Assembly (NCBI GenBank): GCA_946800325.1
Contig: OX326961.1
Span: forward strand, 8,782,655 to 8,846,654
Direction of reading: 5' to 3'
DNA: 64,000 bases
DNA from: Luzula sylvatica
Lineage: Eukaryota; Streptophyta; Magnoliopsida; Poales; Juncaceae
Shown here: positions 46,601-57,670 of the stretch, one piece after another
Layout: each line of letters starts with the position of its first letter
Position numbering within the stretch: the first letter of the stretch is position 1
Notes under the pieces: generated by a model
The model's input: only the letters and a program-made list of their open reading frames with translations
The model's database searches: none
Told to the model about the DNA's origin: nothing
Translations under genes and position numbers: made by a program

Positions 46601-47340
46601 TAAGAAAGTTTGTTTCTCGATTCAAAACAAGATTTTAACGCTTTCAGGAGTTCAAATAATTTGTTTTTAGATCATTTGTATCGTATCTTTCAGTACATAA
46701 CTTTTCACCAAATGTCACAAACACTAAGAAAGTTTGTTTTTCGATTCAAAACTACATTTTAACTCTTTGAGGAGTTCAAATAACGTGTTTTAAGATCATT
46801 TGTATCGTATCTTTCAGTACATAACTTTTCACCAAATTTCACAAACACTATGAAAGTTTGTTTTTCGATTCAAAACAAGATTTTAACGCTTTGAGGAGTT
46901 CAAATAACGTGTTTTTATATCATTTGTATCGTATCTTTTAGTACATGACTTTTCACCAAATTTCACAAACACTAAGAAAGTTTGTTTTTCGATTCAAAAC
47001 GAGATTTTAACGCTTTGAGGAGTTCAAATAACGTGTTTTTAGATCATTTGTATCGTATCTTTTTGTACATAACTTTTCACCAAATTTCACAAACACTAAG
47101 AAAGTTTGTTTTTCGATTCAAAACAAGATTTTAACGCTTTGAGGAGTTCAAATAATTTGTTTTTAGATCATTTGTATCGTATCTTTCAGTACATAACTTT
47201 TCACCAAATTTCACAAACACTAAGAAAGTTTGTTTTTCGATTCAAAATAACATTTTAACGCTTTGAGGAGTTCAAATAACGTGTTTTAAGATCATTTGTA
47301 TCGTATCTTTCAGTACATAACTTTTCACCAAATTTCACAA
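43621..47340 (+). repeat. Satellite HOR family C, copy 1 (30 monomers, 3,720 bp)
   Basis: Exactly 30 x 124 bp. Rare markers include CACTGAGCATG near 44,988, TTTCTATCG near 44,939 and CAAATTATAC near 45,842, the last shared with family A. Its first half is made of B-like monomers and its second half of A-like monomers, so the unit appears to have formed by joining the two families. The next 3,720 bp repeat it almost perfectly. Confidence 0.93.
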
Positions 47341-50300
47341 ACACTAAGAAAGTTTGTTTTTCGATTCAAAACAAGATTTTAACGCTTTGAGGAGTTCAAA
47401 TAACGTGTTTTTAGATCATTTGTATCGTATCTTTTACTACATAACTTTTCACCAAATTTCACAAACGCTAAGAAAGTTTGTTTTGCGATTCAAAACAAGA
47501 TTTTAACGCTTTGAGGAGTTCAAATAACGTGTTTTTAGATCATTTGTATCGTATCTTTTACTACATAACTTTTCACCAAATTTCACAAACACTGAGAATG
47601 TTTGTGTTTCGATTCAAAACAAGATTTTAACGCTTTGAGGAGTTCAAATAACGTGTTTTTAGTTCATTTGTAACGTATTTTTTACTACATAACTTTTCAC
47701 CAAATTTCACAAACGCTAAGAAAGTTTGTTTTTCGATTCAAAACAAGATTCTGACGCTTTGAGGAGTTCAAATAACGTGTTTTTAGATCATTTGTATCGT
47801 ATCTTTTACTACATAACTTTTCACCAAATTTCACAAACACTGAGAATGTTTGTGTTTCGATTCAAAACAAGATTTTAACGCTTTGAGGAGTTCAAATAAC
47901 GTGTTTTTAGATCATTTGTATCGTATGTTTTAGTACATAACTTTTCACCAAATTCCACAAACACTAAGAAAGTTTGTTTTTTGATTCAAAACAAGATTTT
48001 AACGCTTTGAGGAGTTCAAATAACGTGTTTTTAGATCATTTGTATCGTTTCTTTTACTACACAACTTTTCACCAAATTTCACAAACACTAAGAAAGTTTG
48101 TTTTTCGATTCAAAACAAGATTTTAACGCTTTGAGGAGTTCAAATAACGTGTTTTTAGATCATTTGTATCGTATATTTTACTACATAACTTTTCACCAAA
48201 TTTCACAGACACTAAGAAAGTTTGTTTTTCGATTCAAAACAAGATTTTAACGCTTTGAGGAGTTCAAATAACCTGTTTTTTGATCATTTGTATCGTATCT
48301 TTTAGTACATAACTTTTCACCAAATTTCACAAACACTAAGAAAGTTTGTTTTTCGATTCAAAACAAGATTTTAACGCTTTGAGGAGTTCAAATAACGTGT
48401 TTTTAGATCATTTGTATCGTATCTTTCAGTACAAAACTTTTCACCAAATTTCACAAACAATAAGAAAGTTTGTTTTTCGATTCAAAACAAGATTTTAACA
48501 CTTTGAGGAGTTCAAATAACGTGTTTTTAGATCATTTGTATCGTATCTTTTACTACATAACTTTTCACCAAATTTCACAAACGCTAAGAAAGTTTGTTTT
48601 GCGATTCAAACAAAGATTTTAACGCTTTGAGGAGTTCAAATAACGTGTTTTCAGATCATTTCTATCGTATCTTTTACTACATAACTTTTCACCAAATTTC
48701 ACAAACACTGAGCATGTTTGTGTTTCGATTCAAAACAAGATTTTAACGCTTTGAGGAGTTCAAATAACGTGTTTTTAGTTCATTTGTAACGTATTTTTTA
48801 CTACATAACTTTTCACCAAATTTCACAAACGATAAGAAAGTTTGTTTTTCGATTCAAAACAAGATTCTAACGCTTTGAGGAGTTCAAATAACGTGTTTTT
48901 AGATCATTTGTATCGTATCTTTTACTACATAACTTTTCACCAAATTTCACAAACACTGAGAATGTTTGTGTTTCGATTCAAAACAAGATTTTAACGCTTT
49001 GAGGAGTTCAAATAACGTGTTTTTAGATCATTTGTATCGTATGTTTTAGTACTTAACTTTTCACCAAATTTCACAAACACTAAGAAAGTTTGTTTTTCGA
49101 TTCAAAACAAGATTTTAAAACTTTGAGGAGTTCAAATAACGTGTTTTTAGATCATTTGTATCGTATCTTTTAGTACATAACTTTTCACCAAATTTCACAA
49201 ACACTAAGAAAGTTTGTTTTTCGATTCAAAACAAGATTTTAACGCTTTGAGGAGTTCAAATAACGTGTTTTTAGATTATTTGTATCGTATATTTTACTAC
49301 TTAACTTTTCACCAAATTTCACAGACAGTAAGAAAGTTTGTTTTTCGATTCAAAACAAGATTTTAACGCTTTGAGGAGTTCAAATAACCTGTTTTTAGAT
49401 CATTTGTATCGTATCTTTTAGTACATAACTTTTCACCAAATTTCACAAACACTAAGAAAGTTTGTTTTTCGATTCAAAACAAGATTTTAACGCTTTCAGG
49501 AGTTCAAATAACCTCTTTTTAGATCATTTGTATCGTATCTTTTAGTACATAACTTTTCACCAAATTATACAAACACTAAGAAAGTTTGTTTTTCGATTCA
49601 AAACAAGATTTTAACGCTTTGAGGAGTTCAAATAACGTGTTTTTAGATCATTTGTATCGTATCATTCTGTACATAACTTTTCACCAAATTTCACAAACAC
49701 TAAGAAAGTTTGTTTTTCGATTCAAAACAAGATTTTAACGCTTTGAGGAGTTCAAATAACGTATTTTAAGATCATTTGTATCGCATCTTTCAGTACATAA
49801 CTTTTCACCAAATTTCACAAACACTTAGAAAGTTTGTTTTTCGATTCAAAACAAGATTTTAACGCTTTGAGGAGTTCAAATAACGTGTTTTTAGATCATT
49901 TGTATCGTATCTTTTACGACATAACTTTTCACCAAATTTCGCAAACGCTAAGAAAGTTTGTTTTTCGATTCAAAACAAGATTTTAACGCTTTGAGGAGTT
50001 CAAATAACGTGTTTTTAGATCATTTGTATCGTATCTTTTAGTGCATAACTTTTCACCAAATTTCACAAACACTAAGAAAGTTTGTTTTTCGATTCAAAAG
50101 AAGATTTTAACGCTTTGAGGAGTTCAAATAACGTGTTTTTATATCATTTGTATCGTATCTTTTAGTACATAACTTTTCACCAAATTTGACAAACACTAAG
50201 AAAGTCTGTTTTTCGATTCAAAACAAGATTTTAACGCTTTGAGGAGTTCAAATAACGTGTTTTTAGATCATTTGTATCGTATCTTTTAGTACATAACTTT

Positions 50301-51060
50301 TCACCAAATTTCACAAACACTGAGAAAGTTTGTTTCTCGATTCAAAACAAGATTTTAACGCTTTCAGGAGTTCAAATAATTTGTTTTTAGATCATTTGTA
50401 TCGTATCTTTCAGTACATAACTTTTCACCAAATGTCACAAACACTAAGAAAGTTTGTTTTTCGATTCAAAACTACATTTTAACGCTTTGAGGAGTTCAAA
50501 TAACGTGTTTTAAGATCATTTGTATCGTATCTTTCAGTACATAACTTTTCACCAAATTTCACAAACACTATGAAAGTTTGTTTTTCGATTCAAAACAAGA
50601 TTTTAACGCTTTGAGGAGTTCAAATAACGTGTTTTTATATCATTTGTATCGTATCTTTTAGTACATGACTTTTCACCAAATTTCACAAACACTAAGAAAG
50701 TTTGTTTTTCGATTCAAAACGAGATTTTAACGCTTTGAGGAGTTCAAATAACGTGTTTTTAGATCATTTGTATCGTATCTTTTTGTACATAACTTTTCAC
50801 CAAATTTCACAAACACTAAGAAAGTTTGTTTTTCGATTCAAAACAAGATTTTAACGCTTTGAGGAGTTCAAATAATTTGTTTTTAGATCATTTGTATCGT
50901 ATCTTTCAGTACATAACTTTTCACCAAATTTCACAAACACTAAGAAAGTTTGTTTTTCGATTCAAAATAACATTTTAACGCTTTGAGGAGTTCAAATAAC
51001 GTGTTTTAAGATCATTTGTATCGTATCTTTCAGTACATAACTTTTCACCAAATTTCACAA
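47341..51060 (+). repeat. Satellite HOR family C, copy 2 (30 monomers, 3,720 bp)
   Basis: Aligned without gaps to the preceding 3,720 bp, I see four substitutions, in the monomers near 49,514, 49,918, 50,322 and 50,484, i.e. about 99.9% identity. The match begins at 43,621/47,341 (the bases before differ) and stops at 51,060, where CACTATGAAAG replaces CACTAAGAAAG. It is therefore one very recent tandem duplication. Confidence 0.94.
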
Positions 51061-54000
51061 ACACTATGAAAGTTTGTTTTTCGATTCAAAACAAGATTTT
51101 AACGCTTTGAGGAGTTCAAATAACGTGTTTTTAATTCATTTGTATCGTATCTTTTACTACATAACTTTTCACCAAATTTCACAAACACTAAGAAAGTTTG
51201 TTTTTCGATTCAAAACAACATTTTAACGTTTTGAGGAGTTCAAATAACGTGTTTTAAGATCATTTGCATCGTATCTTTCAGTACATAAGTTTTCACCAAA
51301 TTTTACAAACACTAAGAAAGTTTGTTTTTCGATTCAAAACAAGATTTTAACGCTTTGAGGAGTTCAAATAACGTGTTTTAAGATCATTTGCATCGTATCT
51401 TTTAGTACATAACTTTTCACCAAATTTTACAAACACTAAAAAAGTTTGTTTTTCGATTCAAAACAAGATTTTAACGCTTTGAGGAGTTCAAATAACGTGT
51501 TTTTAGATCATTGGTATCGTATCTTTTAGTACATAACTTTTCACCACATTGCACAAACGCTAAGAAAGTTTGTTTTTTGATTCAAAACAAGATTTTAACG
51601 CTTTGAGGAGTTCAAATAACTTGTTTTTAGATCATTTGTATCGTATCTTTTACTACATAACTTTTCACCAAATTTCACAAACGCTAAGAAAGTTTGTTTT
51701 TCGATTCAAAACAAGATTTTACCGCTGTGAGGAGTTCAAATAACGTGTTTTTAGATCATTTGTATCGTATCTTTTACTACATAACTTTTCACCAAATTTC
51801 ACAAACACTGAGAATGTTTGTGTTTCGATTCAAAACAAGATTTTTTGAGGAGTTCAAATAACGTGTTTTTAGATCATTTGTATCGTATGTTTTAATACAT
51901 AACTTTTCACCAAATTTCACAGACACTAAGAAAGTTTGTTTTTCGATTCAAAACAAGATTTTAACGTTTTGAGGAGTTCAAATAACGTGTTTTTAGATCA
52001 TTTGTATCGTATCTTTTACTACATAACTTTTCACCAAATTTCACAAACACTAAGAAAGTTTGTTTTTCGATTCAAAACAAGATTTTAACGATTTGAGGAG
52101 TTCAAATAACGTGTTTTTAATTCATTTGTATCGTATCTTTTACTACATAACTTTTCACCAAATTTCACAAACACTAAGAAAGTTTATTTTTCGATTCAAA
52201 ACAAGATTTTAACGCTTTGAGGAGTTCAAATAACGTGTTTTTAGATCATTTGTATTGTATCTTTTAGTTCATAACTTTTCACCAAATTTCACAAACACTA
52301 AGAAAGTTTGTTTTTCGATTCAAAACAAGATTTTAACGCTTTGAGAAGTTCAAATAACGTGTTTTTAGATCATTTGTATCGTATCTTTTTGTACATAACG
52401 TTTCACCAAATTTCACAAACACTAAGAAAGTTTGTTTTTCGATTTCAAAACAAGATTTTAACGCTTTGAGGAGTTCAAATAACGTGTTTTTAGATCATTT
52501 GTATCGTATCTTTTAGTGGATAACTTTCCACCAAATTTCACAAACACTAAGAAATTTTGTTTTTCGATTTCAAAACAAGATTTTAACGCTTTGAGGAGTT
52601 CAATTAACGTGTTTTTAGATCATTTGTATCGAATCTTTTTACTACATAACTTTTCACCAAATTTCACAAACACTAAGAAAGTTTGTTTTTCGATTCAAAA
52701 CAAGATTTTAACGCTTTGAGGAGTTCAAATAACGTGTTTTTATATCATTTGTATCGTATGTTTTAGTACATAACTTTTCACCAAATTTCACAAACACTAA
52801 GAAAGTTTGTTTTTCGATTCAAAACAAGATTTTAACGCTTTGAGGAGTTCAAATAATGTATTTTTAGATCATTTGTATCGTATCTTTTACTACATAACTT
52901 TTCACCAAATTTCACAAACACTAAGAAAGTTTATTTTTCGATTCAAAACAAGATTTTAACGCTTTGAGGAGTTCAAATAACGTGTTTTTAGATAATTTGT
53001 ATCGTATCTTTTACTACATAACTTTTCACCAAATTTCACAAACACTAAGAAAGTTTGTTTTTCGATTCAAAACAATATTTTAACGCTTTGAGGAGTTCAA
53101 ATAACGTGTTTTTAGATCATTTGTATCGTATCTTGTAGTACATAACTTTTCACCAAATTTCACAAACACTAAGAAAGTTTGTTTTTCGATTCAAAACAAG
53201 ATTTTAACGCTTTGATGAGTTCAAATAACGTGTTTTAAGATCATTTGTATCGTATCTTTCAGTACATAACTTTTCACCAAATTTCACAAACATTATGAAA
53301 GTTTGTTTTTCGATTCAAAACAAGATTTTAACGCTTTGAGGAGTTCAAATAACGTGTTTTTAGATAATTTGTATCGTATCTTTTACTACATAACTTTTCA
53401 CCAAATTTCACAAACGCTAAGAAAGTTTGTTTTTCGATTCAAAACAAGATTTTAACGCTTTGAGGAGTTCAAATAACGTGTTTTTAGATCATTTGTATCC
53501 TATCTTTTACTACATAACTTTTCACCAAACTTCACAAACACTGAGAATGTTTGTGTTTCGATTCAAAACAAGATTTTGACGCTTTGAGGAGTTCAAATAA
53601 CGTGTTTTTAGATCATTTGTATCGTATGTTTTAGTACATAACATTTCACCAAATTTCACAGACACTAAGAAAGTTTGTTTTTCGATTCAAAACAAGATTT
53701 TAACGCTTTGAGGAGTTCAAATAACGTGTTTTTAGATCATTTGTATCGTATCTTTTACTACATAACTTTTCACCAAATTTCACAAACACTAAGAAAGTTT
53801 GTTTTTCGATTCAAAACAAGATTTTAACGCTTTGAGGATTTCAAATAACATGTTTTTAATTCATTTGTATCGTATCTTTTGCTACATAACTTTTCACCAA
53901 ATTTCACAAGCGCTAAGAAAGTTTATTTTTCGATTCAAAACAAGATTTTAACGCTTTGAGGAGTTCAAATAACGTGTTTTTAGATCATTTGTATCGTATC

Positions 54001-55127
54001 TTTTAGTACATAACTTTTCACCAAATTTCACAAGCACTAAGAAAGTTTGTTTTTCGATTCAAAACAAGATTTTAACGCTTTGAGGAGTTCAAATAACGTA
54101 TTTTTAGATCATTTGTATCGTATCTTTTAGTACATAACTTTTCACCAAATTTCACAAACACTAAGAAAGTTTGTTTTTCGATTTCAAAACATGATTTTAA
54201 CGCTTTGAGGAGTTCAAATAACGTGTTTTTAGATCATTTGTATCGTATCTTTTAGTACATAACTTTTCACCAAATTTCACAAACACTAAGAAAGTTTGTT
54301 TTTCGATTTCAAAACAAGATTTTAACGCTTTGAGGAGTTCAAATAACGTGTTTTTAGATCATTTGTGTCGAATCTTTTTACTACATAACTTTTCACCAAA
54401 TTTCACAAACACTAAGAAAGTTTGTTTTTCGATTCAAAACAAGATTTTAACGCTTTGAAGAGTTCAAATAACGTGTTTTTATATCATTTGTATCGTATGT
54501 TTTAGTACATAACTTTTCACCAAATTTCACAAACACTAAGAAAGTTTGTTTTTCGATTCAAAACAAGATTTTAACGCTTTGAGGAGTTCAAATAACGTGT
54601 TTTTAGATCATTTGTATCGTATCTTTTACTACATAACTTTTCACCAAATTTCACAAACCCTAAGAAAGTTTATTTTTCGATTTAAAACAAGATTTTAACG
54701 CTTTGAGGAGTTCAAATAACATGTTTTTAGATCATTTGTATCGTATCTTTTAGTACATAACTTTTCACCAAATTTCACAAACACTAAGAAATTTTGTTTT
54801 TCGATTCAAAACAAGATTTTAACGCTTTGAGGAGTTCAAATAACGTGTTTTTAGATCATTGGTATCGTATCTTTTACTACATAACTTTTCACCAAATTTC
54901 ACAAACGCTAAGAATGTTTGTTTTTCGATTCAAAACAAGATTTTAACGCTTTGAGGAGTTCAAATAACGTGTTTTTAGATCATTTGTATCGTATCTTTTA
55001 GTACATAACTTTTCACCAAATTTCACAAAACACTAAGAAAGTTTGTTTTTCGATTCAAAACAAGATTTTAACGCTTTGAGGAGTTCAAATAACGTGTTTT
55101 TAGATCATTTGTATCGTATGTTTTACT
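51061..55127 (+). repeat. Diverged edge of the satellite array, no visible HOR
   Basis: About 33 monomers with many private changes and length variants: a 6-bp deletion of AACGCT near 51,845, extra T in CTTTTTACTAC near 52,637 and 54,376, extra T in GATTTCAAAAC at several sites, and CACAAAACAC near 55,028. No long-period marker recurrence is visible. The last clear monomer breaks off after TTTTACT at 55,127. A further ~18 bp (TAAC..TCAC) may be degenerate satellite. Array edges of this kind are usually the oldest part. Confidence 0.85.
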
Positions 55128-56144
55128 GGTTAACATATCACTATTGAATTTTATGTTGCAATCGAAACAGAAGTCAGAAAGTTCATTCATTAACTCAAAC
55201 CCAATTACATATTCTATGAAAATACGATTAAGATGAACTAATGCAACGACTACATTTAGAGAGATGCACATTTCTCAATCCATCTTCCCTCTTCAACTCC
55301 TTCGGCAACCATCTTTGACGACAACAACAAAAATCAAGTTTTGAGGATTTTAATCAATTATTCAAAACAAAGATGATTCAAAGAAAGAAAAATACCAAGT
55401 ATTAAGTGCAAATTACCAAACTAATTTAATATAAGGGGAAAACATAGCTATCCCCGCTCACAGCTCTTATTCTCTTGATTTCGTAAAGAGAAAATATGCT
55501 GTCTGTTTCCGTACGGACAATGATGTTTTGTTAAAACTTCGAGTTGTCGTTCACAAGTATTACCTATATATATTTGGGGATCTACAAATTAAAAAAATAT
55601 AATGTTTCAGGTACCTTGGTAATTAATCGAAGAAAAATTGAATTAACATTTTCCCATCCATACCAGGTCGATCCGTTTCGACTTGTACTGGTGTATACCT
55701 TCTTCTCCTTCTCCATAGTCTCTAACTTTTTCCTTTCAATTCCTGATGTAAAGAGCTTAGCTATTTGTTAGCGTTAAAATATATTTATAAAGTACATATT
55801 TCATTTTAGTCCCTGATTTTCAAGGGCATATCTGTAATTTACGAAATTTGGTGGGAAAAGTTTAAAAAACAGCAGCCTAATTAATGATGTGCTTATTGAT
55901 TGTACCAAGTTGGTACAAATCTATTAACATAACATAAAATAATTAGAAGGTAATGGTACTCGAAACATGCTGTGCTGATGCACCACTGATTTTCTCCGAA
56001 TAATTTTACCGATTTTAAAAATTATGACAAAATGTCAAATATATTTATTTAAATTTTTTTTTAATAATAAATGGAAAAGTCTCATATGTCTTCAACTAAC
56101 AACCGTTCACAACATATGATTTTTTGTGCATCCCACTCAACCAA
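55128..56144. other. AT-rich non-satellite flank, no gene recognised
   Basis: This is the first single-copy-like DNA after the array. Reading frames are short and lack ATG starts; the longest plus-strand frame (near 55,544-55,771) begins at TTG and resembles nothing I know. The stretch contains a CT-rich patch near 55,265-55,330 and a phrase near 55,807-55,850 of the kind common in plant intergenic DNA. The only sharp structure is a 19-bp palindrome at 55,900. Confidence 0.6.
55900..55918. repeat. 19-bp near-perfect palindrome
   Basis: Arms TTGTACCAA and TTGGTACAA are exact reverse complements around one G. It lies in otherwise AT-rich sequence and is the only GGTACC-like symmetrical site nearby. 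It could be a transcription-factor dyad or chance; nothing adjacent decides. Confidence 0.6.
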
Positions 56145-56417
56145 CTAAGTTATAGGTCCATTAACAAGATCTAATTTCGATTCATCGGCACCATCTGTAC
56201 ATTTCAGTTTGTTCATACCAGCTTCGGAATTGGTCGGTACCGCCATGGCAGCGGTCTCCTTAGACAACCTAATTGCACTGAGACGATTTGTCGCATCTAA
56301 TCTTGCACATATCTCTGACAAATCCAGAGTAACTGAAAAAGGAAGTTCGTTGTACAAGTACAAGCAAGAACACAAAAAAACCGTGCAAATCAGCATGTAA
56401 AGAGAAGAGAAAGACAT
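56145..56417 (-). CDS. Possible small ORF, 90 aa, unknown (strand uncertain)
   Basis: An ATG at 56,417 opens a 90-residue frame ending at 56,145. The N-terminus is hydrophobic (MSFSSLYMLICTVFLCSCLY), like a signal peptide or membrane anchor. The rest is mixed and polar, ending VNGPIT. The stretch is clearly richer in G+C than the surrounding DNA, which suggests former or present coding function. The plus strand is also open across the same DNA (56,149-56,400, no ATG, ending KTVQISM), so I cannot tell which strand, if either, is translated. No family is recognised. It may equally be a single exon or a pseudogene remnant, because no start context, intron partner or polyadenylation signal is evident. 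Confidence 0.25.
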   Translation of the reverse strand: MSFSSLYMLICTVFLCSCLYLYNELPFSVTLDLSEICARLDATNRLSAIRLSKETAAMAVPTNSEAGMNKLKCTDGADESKLDLVNGPIT

Positions 56418-56670
56418 GCTTGAAAGGACGGCGGTGGCTGGCGTCAACGATGGTCGCTTGAAAGAATATTATAACAAGTAAAATAATGTTATCATAACAT
56501 TAGTATGAACAGATATTAATGTTTACAAATATACTCTTATTTGATATGATTAAATAATTTATTCACAATCCCATTTTGGTATAATATCACCTGTTTATCA
56601 TAATTCCATAGAATGTGTGTGTGAGATTATAATGGTAATTATTTGTTGGCAAAAATGATTTTCCATTTCA

Positions 56671-56714
56671 TATTCAATACTATAATACTATAATAATATT
56701 ATCATTATTGAATA
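56671..56714. repeat. Inverted repeat, 9-bp arms
   Basis: Arms TATTCAATA (56,671-56,679) and TATTGAATA (56,706-56,714) are exact reverse complements around 26 bases of AT-only or near AT-only sequence. In such AT-rich DNA chance occurrence is quite possible. Confidence 0.45.
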
Positions 56715-56804
56715 CGAACGACTCAAAAGTGTATGAGATAATATTTTATTCTGAGCGGCGGAAGTATGTAGCAAAATAAGCGGTGGTCTGAGGCCCATAA
56801 AGAA

Positions 56805-56889
56805 TAAAGGCCTTGTATTTATTTAATTTAATATACTAATTAAGATAGAATTCAAAAATGGAAAATATTAAAAATTAAAGGCCTTGTAT
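56805..56889 (+). repeat. 14-bp direct repeat pair flanking 57 bp
   Basis: TAAAGGCCTTGTAT occurs at 56,805-56,818 and again at 56,876-56,889, starts 71 bp apart. GC-containing repeats of this length are unlikely by chance in AT-rich DNA. It may reflect an internal duplication inside an old mobile element, since the second copy runs on into a GGGCCCC phrase. Confidence 0.5.
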
Positions 56890-57670
56890 CAAAACTTTTG
56901 GGCCCCTAATTTCGTTCACAATTTATGTTTGCATTTGCATACAATATGAATAAATAAAATAATACCTTCCAATTTAATTGAGATCTCAAATTATTGTAAT
57001 TCTTCTCTTGATAAATTGCTTTCGTCAATACTTCCTTATTTTCACCGTCAAGTCATCTTATCCCTAAATTAGTTGCAATTTTCATCATTCGGAAACATTT
57101 TTTTTTTCTTTCATCTTTTTAGATTTTATTTTTGTCAGTTGATGACTTTTATGTTTTGTCTTGTTCTGTTAGAGAATATATTGATATTTGGAAATCTCAC
57201 TCGACAAGACAGTTTTATTTCTGCATTTTTTGTTATTTTTTTGGCAAGAAATATGTTATTTAAAATATGGTTCCTTGACTTCTAAAATGTGTTAGTATCA
57301 TCCAAGTTTTTTCAAATTTTTAATTTAGTAAGCTTACAACGTATTAAAAAATTTGATTATATAAAATGACAAAAGAACATCTAATATTTTGCCGAGAGCT
57401 CTTTATTTCGCATAAACAATATCATATTCAATAAGATTATTTTTCAAGGAGTTATTATAGGTATTATTATTACTTGAACAAGCAATATATTATAAATACT
57501 TTGTCACCTGATAAAATGCTGACAAGATCAGAAGTGCAAAAGAAAACATTATTTAAACTGATAATATTATGATAAACTACCTAATTTCATAGGTTTGCCT
57601 TGCCTTCTAGAATCATTTTTGAGAATATTCTTATTTATTTATCAAAACATATGATAATATACAATGCTAA

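Larger units (their letters stand above)
1..55127 (+). repeat. 124-bp satellite DNA array, ~445 tandem monomers
   Basis: A head-to-tail array fills the first 86% of the window. Taking TTAACGCTTT as monomer start, copies begin at 1, 125, 249, 373, 621 and so on, giving a 124-bp period. The commonest monomer has about 35 G+C bases (28%). Landmarks in order are a GAGGAGTTCAAATAAC block, ATCATTTGTATCG, CATAACTTTTCACC, CACAAACAC and TTTCGATTCAAAAC. All monomers share one orientation, every frame is broken by stops, and I saw no inserted element in 55 kb. Length variants are rare inside the array, mainly an extra T giving GATTTCAAAAC. The array continues beyond the left edge. Such long, homogenised plant satellites are typically centromeric or heterochromatic; which applies here is inference. 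Confidence 0.98.
56448..57670. other. AT-rich intergenic DNA, possible old DNA-transposon debris
   Basis: No coding frame worth reporting; the T-rich frame at 57,073-57,285 starts at TTG and is composition-driven. Two structures stand out: an inverted repeat at 56,671-56,714 and a 14-bp direct repeat at 56,805 and 56,876. The sequence around 56,785-56,915 (GAGGCCCATAAA, then GGGCCCC) resembles the GGCC-rich phrases often seen in degenerate plant hAT-type elements, but no CAGGG-type terminus or 8-bp duplication is visible. Confidence 0.4.

Noticed and set aside
52516..52719. 67-residue plus-strand ORF
   Set aside because: It lies wholly inside the satellite edge and translates two successive monomers, visible as the repeated NFSPNFTNTKK phrase; it is open only because of local indels.
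1..55127. CENP-B box in the monomer
   Set aside because: TTCGATTCA in the monomer fits the first half of the CENP-B box pattern, but the required CGGG half is absent (ACAA instead).
1..55127. CRISPR array or phage-type repeats
   Set aside because: The repeats are contiguous 124-bp monomers without unique spacers, in a plant-like context.
55068..55271. 67-residue minus-strand ORF
   Set aside because: It straddles the satellite/flank junction, and its C-terminal part is translated satellite; no protein features.
57073..57285. 70-residue Phe/Leu-rich plus-strand ORF
   Set aside because: Starts at TTG and reflects a T-rich tract; no motif or family.
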